From positions 1-64,000 of the forward strand of contig NZ_QJST01000002.1 in NCBI RefSeq assembly GCF_003226255.1: 64,000 bases of DNA, written 5' to 3'. A program made the translations under genes and the position numbers. The notes below the pieces were generated by a model that was not told the origin of the DNA, ran no database searches, and saw nothing but the letters and a program-made list of their open reading frames with translations. Origin of the DNA: Idiomarina fontislapidosi. Its GTDB lineage: Bacteria > Pseudomonadota > Gammaproteobacteria > Enterobacterales > Alteromonadaceae. Shown in pieces: positions 51,405-60,467 of the stretch (position 1 is its first letter; each line of letters opens with the position of its first letter).

Positions 51405-52248
51405 CCCGTTGAAGCAACTGGTTTCTCTTATCTCATTAGTGAGTATCGGTGTTACCTCTGCCGTATGGGCGGCGAATGACCAAGACCTTGTTACTTGGCA
51501 CGGTAAACTGACGCAAGGTGCGTTGCTCATTGGACAGGTCGAACCTAATACTCAAGTCATCTACCAAGGTAAGCCGCTCGCCATCAGTGAAGCGGGTTAT
51601 TTTGTCATTGGCTTTGGTCGCGATGCAGAGTTAAATCAGACGCTTGAAGTGGTTGAGAATGGTACCAAAAAGCCTTTGCAGTTAACCTTGAGCAAACGTG
51701 AATACAACATTGACCGTGTTGAAGGCGTACCACAAAAAACCGTCACACCAGACCCTGCGCAGGTAAAACGCGCAAAAGCTGAAGCGGCAAAAGTGTGGCG
51801 CGCGCGTCAAGCTGATTCGGAGCGCATGGACTTTTTAACACCGGTTCGTAAGCCCGCAGAAGGGCGCATCAGTGGTGTGTATGGATCACAGCGTTTTTAT
51901 AATGGTGAACCACGTCGTCCGCATTACGGCGAGGATATAGCGGCACCAACAGGGACGCCCGTTTATGCGCCTTGGAGTGGTGTCGTCACATTGGCGGAGC
52001 CTGATTTATTTTACTCGGGTGGTACACTGATTATTGATCACGGATATCGTGTGAATACAACATATCTGCATTTGAGTAAGCTATCTGTTGAGGTCGGTGA
52101 TACCATTCAGCAAGGTGAAAAGATTGGTGAAATTGGTGCTTCAGGCCGGGCAACGGGTCCGCACCTTGATTGGCGTGTGAACTGGGGTAATGAACGCCTC
52201 GATCCTGCGTTATTACCCCAGCTTTATCCGTTAGCTGATACTCATTAG
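51397..52248 (+). CDS. M23-family (LytM) peptidase
   Basis: 283 residues starting MLSPLKQLVSLISLVSIGVT, a signal peptide ending VWAAN; the ATG overlaps the stop of the preceding gene. Residues about 20-110 form a beta-rich domain. The catalytic LytM core follows: HYGEDIAAPTGTPVYAPWSG with H and D as zinc ligands, then TTYLHLSKLSVEVGD and GPHLDWRVNW with the catalytic and third zinc histidines. It cleaves peptidoglycan cross-links in the periplasm or activates amidases. Convergent with the M61 peptidase gene and overlapping it by four bases. Confidence 0.93.
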   Translation: MLSPLKQLVSLISLVSIGVTSAVWAANDQDLVTWHGKLTQGALLIGQVEPNTQVIYQGKPLAISEAGYFVIGFGRDAELNQTLEVVENGTKKPLQLTLSKREYNIDRVEGVPQKTVTPDPAQVKRAKAEAAKVWRARQADSERMDFLTPVRKPAEGRISGVYGSQRFYNGEPRRPHYGEDIAAPTGTPVYAPWSGVVTLAEPDLFYSGGTLIIDHGYRVNTTYLHLSKLSVEVGDTIQQGEKIGEIGASGRATGPHLDWRVNWGNERLDPALLPQLYPLADTH

Positions 52249-54020
52249 GCCGTCGTTTTTAACCAGCCGTTTAAATGCTCAGGCTGCGTGATAGACAGCA
52301 CGTAGCTTGTTTTCTTCGGTGCTTGCCAAGTTAACTTCAATGTTCTTAACTCATCCCGTCTAAAGGCATGCACGGTGACGCTGTCGCCTGGCTTAAAGGC
52401 ATCCAAAACTTCACTGAGGTTATCAACGCTGACCTGTAAATGATCGATCGCTATGATACGGTCATTTGCAGATAGACCCGCATCGTAGGCCGTCTCATCG
52501 TGGTAGACATGAGTTAGCTCGATACCTTGTGGATGGCTCTTGTAACGAGCACCTAACGTCACTTTCGCCGATTTTTCTGGTAGCTTACCGTTACTTTGTA
52601 AGTCATTGGCTGGAACATGACGCGCTACTTTTACGCCGAAATTTTCTAGTAGCGCCGTTACGGGCAATTGCTCGCGCGAGTACAATGCAGCGTGCATGAA
52701 CTCATTGACATCAAGTGCCGTGTAATGGCTGAGATACTCAATAAAGGTATGGTCTTCAGTTCCTTCATTCGTTTTACCGTAGCGATGCCAAAAGTCGCGC
52801 ATGACCTGTTGCAAGTCGAGCTGATGGTCGCTTTGCAGGCGAATGGTCAAGTCAAGGCACAGTGCAATCAAACCACCTTTTGCGTAATAGCTCACAATGC
52901 TGTTCGGCGAGTTCTCGTTTTGTTGATAAAACTTGGTCCACGCGAGAAAGCTTGATTCAGTCACGGACTGTTGGTATTGTCCGACACCGCGTTCTACACG
53001 TGCCAGCGTATTGCCGAGCAAGCGTAAATAGCGGTCAGCCGAAATAATCCCCGCGCGATGCAGCAAATAGTCATCAAAATAAGAGGTCATTCCTTCGTAG
53101 AACCACAGTTGCTCGGTGTAGGTTTCCCGCTCAAGCGGATACGGAATAAATGCCTTAGGTTTTAACGTTTTGACGTTCCAGCTGTGAAAATACTCGTGAC
53201 AGCATAAGCTTAAAAAGGTCTCATAGTTATCATCGACCTTTGTTTGCCCCGCTTTGATTAAGTCCTTGCGACTGCATACGAGGGCGGTTGAATTGTTGTG
53301 CTCAAGCCCTCCAAACCCATCGCCAACGACCATGGTCAAGAAGGTATAATGTTTAAAGGGTGCCGGTTCGCCAAACATTTTTAGCTGATATTCACAAATA
53401 CGTGCCAAGTCGGCTGTGATTCGCGCGGTATCTGCTTTGTGGCGTCCGCTGAGAACCAACGAGTGCTTAATACCATGGGCAATGAATTCCTCGATGGTCA
53501 GATCACCAAGCAAGAAAGGGTAGTCGATGAGTTTGTCATAGTTTTCTGCCTCAAACTCACCCCAACTGTGTGATTTGCCCGAGATCCGTGGCATCCCCGT
53601 TGCTACTCGCCAATCAGCGACCGCATCACTGGGCTCAAGTTTCAAGCGGCAAGGTTGTTGCTCCTGACCGGCAACAGCCAAACACAATGATGTATTGTTG
53701 AAGAAACCTTGCAACTCATCGAGATAAGCACTTCTTACCGATAGATCATAGGCGTATACTTGATAGCTTACTTGCACCGGATGGTCGCACGGCGCTAAGC
53801 GCCAACGGTTTTTACTGATTTGATCGAGCTTAATTGCGTGTCCATCGTGTTCAGCGTATATGCCAATGATATGTTTGCTAAAATCGCGAATTAAATAACT
53901 ACCGGGTATCCAATTAGGAAGCCAGAGTTCTTGACCATCTGGATGAGGGTTTGCGATATCGACCGTGACCTCAAATAAATGACCTTTAGGGTCAATTGGG
54001 TTAATGTGGTAGTTATTCAA
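52245..54020 (-). CDS. M61 (glycyl aminopeptidase) family peptidase with PDZ domain
   Basis: 591 residues starting MNNYHINPIDPKGHLFEVTV from TTG; chosen because AAAGGAG lies eight bases before it. The frame extends nine codons further to an ATG without a ribosome site. The zinc site is HEYFHSWNVKTLKP with the catalytic E, the third ligand E further on in LWFYEGMTSYFDDY. A PDZ domain lies at about residues 490-580 (GIELTHVYHDETAYDAGLSA). Soluble, no signal peptide. The family prefers N-terminal glycine or alanine residues. Confidence 0.92.
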   Translation of the reverse strand: MNNYHINPIDPKGHLFEVTVDIANPHPDGQELWLPNWIPGSYLIRDFSKHIIGIYAEHDGHAIKLDQISKNRWRLAPCDHPVQVSYQVYAYDLSVRSAYLDELQGFFNNTSLCLAVAGQEQQPCRLKLEPSDAVADWRVATGMPRISGKSHSWGEFEAENYDKLIDYPFLLGDLTIEEFIAHGIKHSLVLSGRHKADTARITADLARICEYQLKMFGEPAPFKHYTFLTMVVGDGFGGLEHNNSTALVCSRKDLIKAGQTKVDDNYETFLSLCCHEYFHSWNVKTLKPKAFIPYPLERETYTEQLWFYEGMTSYFDDYLLHRAGIISADRYLRLLGNTLARVERGVGQYQQSVTESSFLAWTKFYQQNENSPNSIVSYYAKGGLIALCLDLTIRLQSDHQLDLQQVMRDFWHRYGKTNEGTEDHTFIEYLSHYTALDVNEFMHAALYSREQLPVTALLENFGVKVARHVPANDLQSNGKLPEKSAKVTLGARYKSHPQGIELTHVYHDETAYDAGLSANDRIIAIDHLQVSVDNLSEVLDAFKPGDSVTVHAFRRDELRTLKLTWQAPKKTSYVLSITQPEHLNGWLKTTA

Positions 54021-54098
54021 ACTTATACTCCTTTGTTTGACAGTCATTGGCTTTTAGGAATTATATTAACATACTTAGTTTTATTTACAGGGGATTGC

Positions 54099-54800
54099 AT
54101 GACGGCGAAAATCAAGCAGCTGACCGTAGGGCAAAAAGTCGAAATTCAGATATCTGGTCTTAATGTGCCAGCGCGTTTTCAGACAGACTTTATCGGTGCT
54201 GTTATGGGACGTTGGTTTATCGTCAACATGCCTGATTCTCGGCGCTACGGTGAGCTTAGAGAACACCTTTACGAGGGTGTGCCAATCATTGTGCGCTTTG
54301 TGCTAGAAAACGAGAGCGGTGAAATTTGCGCGTTTCGTAGTGATATCGACTTCGTCGTAGCCCATCCCACTAAAATGCTGTTTTTAGACTGGCCTAAGCA
54401 AGTTGAAAGTCGCGTGATACGTCAAGGGCGACGCTTCGATGCTTACCTGCCTTGTACAATAGAGCGTCTCGCAGAGGATAATACCGTTGCCTCTTCCGTT
54501 GAAGCCATCATTTTGGATGTTTCAGAAACAGGGTGTAAGTTGCGTTATTCACTTGATGAGCCGGTCGATGAAGAGCAAGAAAACCCATCTGAATGGGAGA
54601 CTGGTCAACGAGCCAATCTCATCGTTAATCAAAAGTCTGGCAACACGATTAAGCTGGGAAGTATCGTACGACAGGTTAAAACCTCAAGTGATGAAGTCAC
54701 CCTGGGCGTGCAGTTCAATAGTCATCAAAAAGAAGCGATTAACGGACTCTTTTCGGGAAGCTTAGTCGATATTGATGCACTCTCGCGTGCTCAGTCTTAA
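54099..54800 (+). CDS. PilZ-domain cyclic di-GMP receptor (YcgR-like)
   Basis: 233 residues. The start MTAKIKQLTVGQKVEIQISG is selected by GGGGA just upstream; the frame extends 40 codons further but overlaps the M61 gene. The N-terminal half is a YcgR-N-like barrel (flagellar brake type). The C-terminal half is the PilZ domain: RQGRRFDAYLPC with the RxxxR cyclic di-GMP arginines, and LDVSETGCKLRYS with the DxSxxG motif. It would bind the product of diguanylate cyclases such as the TPR-GGDEF protein in this window. It divides from the M61 gene across a 78-base region. Confidence 0.88.
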   Translation: MTAKIKQLTVGQKVEIQISGLNVPARFQTDFIGAVMGRWFIVNMPDSRRYGELREHLYEGVPIIVRFVLENESGEICAFRSDIDFVVAHPTKMLFLDWPKQVESRVIRQGRRFDAYLPCTIERLAEDNTVASSVEAIILDVSETGCKLRYSLDEPVDEEQENPSEWETGQRANLIVNQKSGNTIKLGSIVRQVKTSSDEVTLGVQFNSHQKEAINGLFSGSLVDIDALSRAQS

Positions 54801-54833
54801 TGCGCGACTTGCATAGCAATAAGGGTTAATACG

Positions 54834-55919
54834 TTGGTAAACGCAATTCTTAGTAAGTCATGGTTTCCTGGCTCCGATCGCTGGTTTTGGCTTTTACAGT
54901 TTGGCGGATGGGCTGGTTATGCGCTGGTCAACTACATCGGCTCGCTCATGCACGAAATGCGTGATATTTATGGCGTGGTGTTGATTCTGGGTGCGTATAC
55001 GGGTCTTTTTTTAACGCTGCCGCTTCGTTATTTTTATCAACGCGTGTGGGAGTGGCACCCGCTGCTGTTAATGATTGTCGTTATCTTGGCGAGTTACACC
55101 ATCGCTTGCCTTTGGGCAGTCATCGATAATGCGACCTATTGGGAAATTTATAAGTTTGGATTTACTCCCGATAGTAAGCTCGCGTATTTTAAGAATAATA
55201 TTGCTAAGTTCTACATTGTTTTGAGCTGGAGCGGTTTGTATTTTGGTATTAAGTACTACCGCATGCTGCAGAGTGAAAAACAGAAAGCGCTCATGGCCTC
55301 TTCGATGGCGCATCAAGCACAGCTCAAAATGTTACGCTATCAATTAAATCCGCATTTTTTGTTTAATAGCCTTAATGCGATCTCGACACTGATTCTGGTA
55401 AAAGATACCGAGATCGCGAACAAAATGGTCAACCGATTAAGCCACTTTTTAAGGTTTTCGTTGGATAACGATCCTATTAAGAAAATCACCTTAAAAAAGG
55501 AAGTCGAGGCACTCATGCTGTATCTCGACATCGAGAAAGTGCGATTTGATGAGCGCTTAGAAATTATTGTCGATGTCAGCGATGAAGCAAAGAAGGCATT
55601 GGTTCCGAGTTTGCTGTTCCAACCGTTAATTGAGAACGCTATAAAGTATGCGATTGCTAAGACCGAGGATCAAGGCGTATTATCCTTGATTGCCTATATA
55701 GAGCACGGAGAACTAAAGGTTCGTTTGTGTGATAATGGTCCGAATGCACCGGAAAAACCAGAGCTGTTAATGCGGAACGCGGGTGTCGGTTTAAAAAATA
55801 CTCGAGAGCGATTATCAGCGTTATATGGTGATGATTTTAGTTTTCGGATGACAAAAAATGAACCGCAAGGCTTATGCGTAGAGATCGTCTTGCCTTATGA
55901 AACCTTGGAGAGTGTATGA
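54834..55919 (+). CDS. LytS/YehU-type sensor histidine kinase
   Basis: 361 residues from TTG, with AAGGG eight bases ahead. The N-terminal part has four membrane helices (about residues 20-145). The kinase begins with QLKMLRYQLNPHFLFNSLNA, the histidine of NPHFLFNSL being the phosphorylation site of this family, followed by the ATP lid GVGLKNTRERLSALYGDDF. No sensing domain beyond the membrane part. It overlaps the response regulator gene by four bases. Confidence 0.93.
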   Translation: MVNAILSKSWFPGSDRWFWLLQFGGWAGYALVNYIGSLMHEMRDIYGVVLILGAYTGLFLTLPLRYFYQRVWEWHPLLLMIVVILASYTIACLWAVIDNATYWEIYKFGFTPDSKLAYFKNNIAKFYIVLSWSGLYFGIKYYRMLQSEKQKALMASSMAHQAQLKMLRYQLNPHFLFNSLNAISTLILVKDTEIANKMVNRLSHFLRFSLDNDPIKKITLKKEVEALMLYLDIEKVRFDERLEIIVDVSDEAKKALVPSLLFQPLIENAIKYAIAKTEDQGVLSLIAYIEHGELKVRLCDNGPNAPEKPELLMRNAGVGLKNTRERLSALYGDDFSFRMTKNEPQGLCVEIVLPYETLESV

Positions 55920-56740
55920 GTCGTAGTTTTACTGCTTACATCGTTGACGATGAATCGTTAGCACGTAAAGGACTGGCCATCCGTCTGGAATCATTTGATG
56001 AAATCACGTTGATCGGTCATCAAGGCAATAGTCGCGAAGCCATAGCAGAAATCAGTGCATTGAAGCCTGATATTGTATTCTTAGATATTCAGATGCCAGG
56101 CTTGAACGGATTTGAGGTGTTAAAATCGTTGCAACAGAGTATGCCAACATTACCTGCTATCGTGTTTGTCACCGCATTTGATCAATACGCTATTCGAGCA
56201 TTTGAAGTGCGGGCACTCGACTATCTATTAAAGCCCGTTGACGAGGAACGTTTGGCGGAAACTATAGAACGTGTAAAGCATGAACTCGAACCGAATGAGT
56301 TTGATGCGACACAGCAGAAGTTAGTCAACCTTGTTGCCGAGGTGACGGGTGAAGACTGCGATGTGATTCTTGAGCGCTTGGCAAGTGGTGATGAGGTGCC
56401 TATGAGCCGTTATCCTGAGCATATTGCCATTAAAGATAGCGGCGAAATAACCCGTGTTCCTGTCAACGCTATCGAGTGGATTGATGCGGCGGGAGACTAT
56501 ATGTGTATCCATGCCAGCGGCGAGACCTTTATTTTGCGCCGAACTATGAAAGAACTGGAAAAAGAACTCAACCCCAATTTATTCCAGCGTATTCACCGCT
56601 CTGCCATTGTGAATGTGAATCAAGTCGAGAAGTTATGCACTCGTCAAAACGGTGAATACCATATTTCACTTAAAAATGGTCAAAAATTAAAAGTCAGCCG
56701 TAGTTATAAAGATAGGATCAAACAACTTATATTAAACTAA
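55916..56740 (+). CDS. LytTR-family response regulator
   Basis: 274 residues. The receiver domain (about residues 5-120) has DDE in YIVDDESLARKG, the phospho-aspartate in IVFLDIQMPG, and the switch lysine in LDYLLKPVDEERL. A C-terminal LytTR DNA-binding domain starts near residue 165 (HIAIKDSGEITRVPVNAIEW). It pairs with the LytS-type kinase. Targets unknown; it may control the DUF6279 lipoprotein that follows, whose start overlaps its stop by one base. Confidence 0.93.
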   Translation: MSRSFTAYIVDDESLARKGLAIRLESFDEITLIGHQGNSREAIAEISALKPDIVFLDIQMPGLNGFEVLKSLQQSMPTLPAIVFVTAFDQYAIRAFEVRALDYLLKPVDEERLAETIERVKHELEPNEFDATQQKLVNLVAEVTGEDCDVILERLASGDEVPMSRYPEHIAIKDSGEITRVPVNAIEWIDAAGDYMCIHASGETFILRRTMKELEKELNPNLFQRIHRSAIVNVNQVEKLCTRQNGEYHISLKNGQKLKVSRSYKDRIKQLILN

Positions 56741-57588
56741 TGCTTCGAATCTATGCGGCAATACTTGTTTTATCAGTTTTTCTAGTCGGTTGTACGGCCC
56801 AATTCGGGTATCGTTACCTTGATACTTTTATTGAGTGGCAACTGGGCGATTACGTTGAGCTTACTGATGACCAGCAGGAGCGTGCATCAGAAATTATTGG
56901 TGAACTTCATCAATGGCACGCGACTGATCAGATTCCACAATATCGCGTCCGACTCCAAAGCTTGCGGCAGGCATTAGCGGAAGACACCGTTGATCGTGAC
57001 TTAATCGAGCAACTGGAGTTAGACGCCTGGTATTTTTGGCAGCAAATGAAAAACCAGATTGCTGCTCATACCAGCTTCCTTAACGCACTTTCCTCAGCAC
57101 AAAAACAACAGCTCATTACGTCAATGCAGGGCAAGATTGATGAAGAGCGAGAAGAGGAAGCAGAGGAGGGGGGCGATTTATTTGCTACTTACGACCGTGT
57201 GAAACGTAGCCAAGAAAACCTAGAAGAGCAATTAGGTACATTGAGCGACGCGCAAAAGCAATTGGTCAAAGCATGGGTGGAAGAAGCCGCCGCGGTGCCT
57301 GATGATTATGACTGGCTCGCGTATCGTCAGCGTTGGTTAGATGCATTCGAAAGCGCACTCAAGGCATCGCCAATGGACGAGCAACGAATTAAATCGCTGA
57401 TTACCGATCCTGAACAAATGTTGTCTGAAGCGCAGCGCGAAAACCGTCAAGAGAAAGCCAGTATTCGTCATCGTTATCTTGCCAAGCTAAGCGGTACTCT
57501 AAGCCCTGAACAACGCGATACGCTGATTGAGCAACTGGACGAATATATTGAGTTGTGCAGAGATATCGAGGCACACTTCAGCGGCTAA
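56740..57588 (+). CDS. DUF6279-type lipoprotein
   Basis: 282 residues. The lipobox is LVGC, so Cys18 would be lipidated. The first part, YRYLDTFIEWQLGDYVELTD, is the conserved opening of this lipoprotein family, followed by mostly helical, charged sequence with a very acidic stretch (DEEREEEAEEGGDLF). No known activity. Its start overlaps the response regulator stop (TAATG), so it belongs to the lytS-lytTR operon. The gene ends inside a long hairpin. Confidence 0.82.
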   Translation: MLRIYAAILVLSVFLVGCTAQFGYRYLDTFIEWQLGDYVELTDDQQERASEIIGELHQWHATDQIPQYRVRLQSLRQALAEDTVDRDLIEQLELDAWYFWQQMKNQIAAHTSFLNALSSAQKQQLITSMQGKIDEEREEEAEEGGDLFATYDRVKRSQENLEEQLGTLSDAQKQLVKAWVEEAAAVPDDYDWLAYRQRWLDAFESALKASPMDEQRIKSLITDPEQMLSEAQRENRQEKASIRHRYLAKLSGTLSPEQRDTLIEQLDEYIELCRDIEAHFSG

Positions 57589-57604
57589 GCCGCTCGTGTG
57601 CCTC
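57568..57604. terminator. Long hairpin between DUF6279 gene and pyk
   Basis: Outer arms GAGGCACAC/GTGTGCCTC and inner arms AGCGGCT/AGCCGCT, all perfectly paired apart from a short bulge, with the lipoprotein stop codon in the inner part. No T-run on either side, so it may act as a bidirectional terminator or RNA 3' stabiliser. Confidence 0.7.
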
Positions 57605-57611
57605 ACTTAGA

Positions 57612-59042
57612 TTATTTAACTTCGATAATTTTACAGGTATTGCTCGAGCCGACGGTTTCCATTACGTCACCGTGTGTCAGCACCACCAAATCACCTTTTG
57701 CTACATGACCTAACCCTTTAATCACATCAATGGCAGCCAGAATTGGGTTTTCGGCTTTTGTCGAGTCAAACTGAATAGGATACACACCGCGATAGAGTGC
57801 GCATTTATGACGGCTATCCGAATGACGTGACATCGAGAAGATGGGTAGATGTGATGTAATGCGCGACATCAGCTTAGCGGTGAAGCCCGACTCGGTTAGC
57901 GCGATAATCGCTTTAACACCGGTTAAGTGCGTTGCGGCATACATCGCCGACATGGCTGCGGCTTCCGAGATACTTGAAAAATGCTCTTCTAAGTCGTGAT
58001 GTTTTAATTGTGCACTCGGGTGCGTTTCTGCACCCAAACAAATCTCAGCCATTGCTTTTACGGTCGCAACAGGGTGCTTACCTGCGGCGGTCTCCGCCGA
58101 CAGCATCACGGCATCAGTGCCATCGAGCACGGCATTGGCAACGTCCATTACCTCGGCACGTGTTGGCATGGGGTTTTCAATCATCGACTCCATCATTTGA
58201 GTCGCTGTGATTACAACTTTATTCAACTGACGTGCGCGGCTAATAATCAGCTTTTGCTTACCGACCAACTGCGCATCACCAATTTCAACGCCCAAGTCGC
58301 CACGAGCGACCATCACGGCATCCGATGCGCGCACAATATCATCAAGCGCATGTTCGGTCGCAACGGCTTCTGCGCGTTCAATTTTCGCACACAGTACCCC
58401 GTTGCCGCCTGCAGCACGTAGTAATTGACGCGCTTCGTTAATATCATCACCACTACGTGGGAACGACACCGCAAGATAATCCACGCCAATTTTCGCGGCG
58501 GTTTTAATATCTTCTAAATCCTTCTCGGTCAGAGCTTTGGCTGAAAGCCCCCCACCAAGGCGATTGATCCCTTTATTATTCGACAGCTGACCGCCAACAA
58601 GTACTTCAGTGTGTACTGCGGTTCCGTCAATTTTTGTGACTTCGAGTCGGATGCGTCCATCATCGAGTAAAAGAATATCGCCAGGGGCTACATCGCGAGG
58701 GAGTTCTTTATAATCAAGCCCGACGATTTGTTCATTGCCCGATTTGCTGTCGTATTCTGCATCTAAGGTGAATTTTTCACCTTGAGAAAGTGTTACTTTA
58801 TCGTTCTTGAAACGCGCGACTCGTATCTTAGGGCCTTGCAGATCACCTAAGATGGCAACATGGGCTTTTAACTCAGCTGATATTTTACGAACATGTTCAG
58901 CGCGTTTAATGTGATCATCCGCCGAACCGTGTGAAAAGTTTAAACGTACTACATTAGCACCCGCTTGTATAAGTGATTTCAGAACACTAGGGTCATCAGT
59001 AGCGGGACCTAGGGTGGTAACGATTTTAGTACGGCGCAACAT
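57612..59042 (-). CDS. pyk: Pyruvate kinase
   Basis: 476 residues, typical of bacterial pyruvate kinase. Motifs: [20 protein letters not shown] with [26 protein letters not shown], the catalytic lysine region AKIERAEAV, the signature [12 protein letters not shown], and the C-terminal GIDV-like allosteric-type domain. It makes ATP and pyruvate from phosphoenolpyruvate in glycolysis. Located near gap, as in other Alteromonadales. Convergent with the DUF6279 gene, divergent from msrB. Confidence 0.97.
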   Translation of the reverse strand: MLRRTKIVTTLGPATDDPSVLKSLIQAGANVVRLNFSHGSADDHIKRAEHVRKISAELKAHVAILGDLQGPKIRVARFKNDKVTLSQGEKFTLDAEYDSKSGNEQIVGLDYKELPRDVAPGDILLLDDGRIRLEVTKIDGTAVHTEVLVGGQLSNNKGINRLGGGLSAKALTEKDLEDIKTAAKIGVDYLAVSFPRSGDDINEARQLLRAAGGNGVLCAKIERAEAVATEHALDDIVRASDAVMVARGDLGVEIGDAQLVGKQKLIISRARQLNKVVITATQMMESMIENPMPTRAEVMDVANAVLDGTDAVMLSAETAAGKHPVATVKAMAEICLGAETHPSAQLKHHDLEEHFSSISEAAAMSAMYAATHLTGVKAIIALTESGFTAKLMSRITSHLPIFSMSRHSDSRHKCALYRGVYPIQFDSTKAENPILAAIDVIKGLGHVAKGDLVVLTHGDVMETVGSSNTCKIIEVK

Positions 59043-59133
59043 GTAAAACTCCGAGCATTAACAAATGAATTAGTTTTTAGTCTATCACAGTGTTTGTTAA
59101 CAAAGTAAGTCAGAACAACGGCATAGGTGAATA

Positions 59134-59541
59134 ATGAGCAATCAGCAAAAAGATATCAATTGGGAAACCCTAAGCGATGAGCAATGGCGCGAGCGCCTAA
59201 CGCCTGAGCAATACCAGATTTTACGAAAGCGAGGCACTGAAGCCCCCTTTAGTGGCGAGTTTATTCAAGTAAATGAGCACGGCGAGTACCACTGTGCGGG
59301 CTGCGGTCAGCTTCTTTTCACTGGCCAACAACAGTTCGAGGGACACTGCGGTTGGCCGAGCTTTGATGAAGCAGTCGAAGGTGCCGTTGAGTATCTAGAA
59401 GATACCAGTCATGGCATGCATCGCGTGGAAATTGTTTGTAGCCAATGTAAAGGTCATCTCGGTCATGTATTTGAAGATGGACCCACAGCAACAGGTCAAC
59501 GCTATTGTGTTAATTCGTTGGCACTGACCAATCAGACTTAA
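59134..59541 (+). CDS. msrB: Peptide-methionine (R)-S-oxide reductase
   Basis: 135 residues. The two zinc CxxC pairs are CAGC and CSQC, the conserved WPSF region is HCGWPSFDEAVEG, and the catalytic cysteine is in GQRYCVNSLAL. It repairs oxidised methionine (R-form) in proteins. Its last 32 bases overlap the end of the convergent DUF2989 gene. The start is the only one giving the full family length. Confidence 0.96.
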   Translation: MSNQQKDINWETLSDEQWRERLTPEQYQILRKRGTEAPFSGEFIQVNEHGEYHCAGCGQLLFTGQQQFEGHCGWPSFDEAVEGAVEYLEDTSHGMHRVEIVCSQCKGHLGHVFEDGPTATGQRYCVNSLALTNQT

Positions 59542-60343
59542 GATTAAACTGACCTTCCTCGATTTGCTCGATGATGATTTCTGCGAGTTGGGCGAGCGAT
59601 TGTTTTCGCTCGTCTTTTTGCATAAAAATATGATGCAAATTATCCATCTTAAGTACTTCCGACTCAAAATGAATCGCAACAAGCGCCCAAATATAAGCCT
59701 CATCAACCAGCTGACTGTTCAAGTAGTGCGTGACCAGTGACTCCGGGATCTCGACATTGAAGCGTTGCTCAGGAGTATATAGACGGAGTGAACGATAAAG
59801 ATAGTCGAGCATCTTAGCGTTATCTTCCTTTGCGTAATAAGTGGCAAGCGCAAACTGCAGTTCCGATGTTTGCATGATGGCTTTGCCCTCGAGTTCGAGT
59901 AAACGGTCAAGCGCATCCATATCGCTTCTATTTGCCCAGTGCCAATAGAGAAGTAGGGGATGCTCGCTGTCGCGTGTTTGTTTAGCCAGCTTTTCAATAT
60001 TGTTAAGGCTATTGATATACGCCTCAATACGATGTGATTGTTTAGCCTTGAGCTTCCGATGCTCGATTGACGAGGCTAGTTCGATACACTGAGAATATGA
60101 TTGCAGATCCTTCAATAAATAATATTGATGAGCAGGACTTTCATCCGTTTCATTTGCATACCGGGTTAAGATGAGTTGTCGACGTTCTGCGTTACACCAG
60201 TTATCTTGGTTTAAATCAGAACAAATATCGGGTAAGGCTTCACAAGCCTCGCGCACCGTAATCGGACGTTGTTCACAGCCAGACAGGGTGAAAAAAACGG
60301 TTGCGATAACGGCGTTTAATCCGATACTACGTACATATGTCAT
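59510..60343 (-). CDS. DUF2989-type lipoprotein
   Basis: 277 residues. The signal peptide ends with LSGC (lipobox), so Cys23 is lipidated. The segment TVREACEALPDICSDLNQDN has the conserved C..lp.iC.d.N..gWC pattern of this lipoprotein group, which occurs in Alteromonadales and Vibrionales next to gap; the cysteines may form a disulfide. The rest is helical and TPR-like. No function is established. The divergent neighbour is gap. Confidence 0.8.
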   Translation of the reverse strand: MTYVRSIGLNAVIATVFFTLSGCEQRPITVREACEALPDICSDLNQDNWCNAERRQLILTRYANETDESPAHQYYLLKDLQSYSQCIELASSIEHRKLKAKQSHRIEAYINSLNNIEKLAKQTRDSEHPLLLYWHWANRSDMDALDRLLELEGKAIMQTSELQFALATYYAKEDNAKMLDYLYRSLRLYTPEQRFNVEIPESLVTHYLNSQLVDEAYIWALVAIHFESEVLKMDNLHHIFMQKDERKQSLAQLAEIIIEQIEEGQFNLKSDWSVPTN

Positions 60344-60467
60344 TGATATCTTCCATTAATTCAACGATAAACTAACAAGTTCGCCAGCATAGGTTGGCTT
60401 ATGAGTGTGCTTTTAAGTACAATACGCTTCGAGATTTTGAGCATATCATACCATGAGGACTTAGCTA

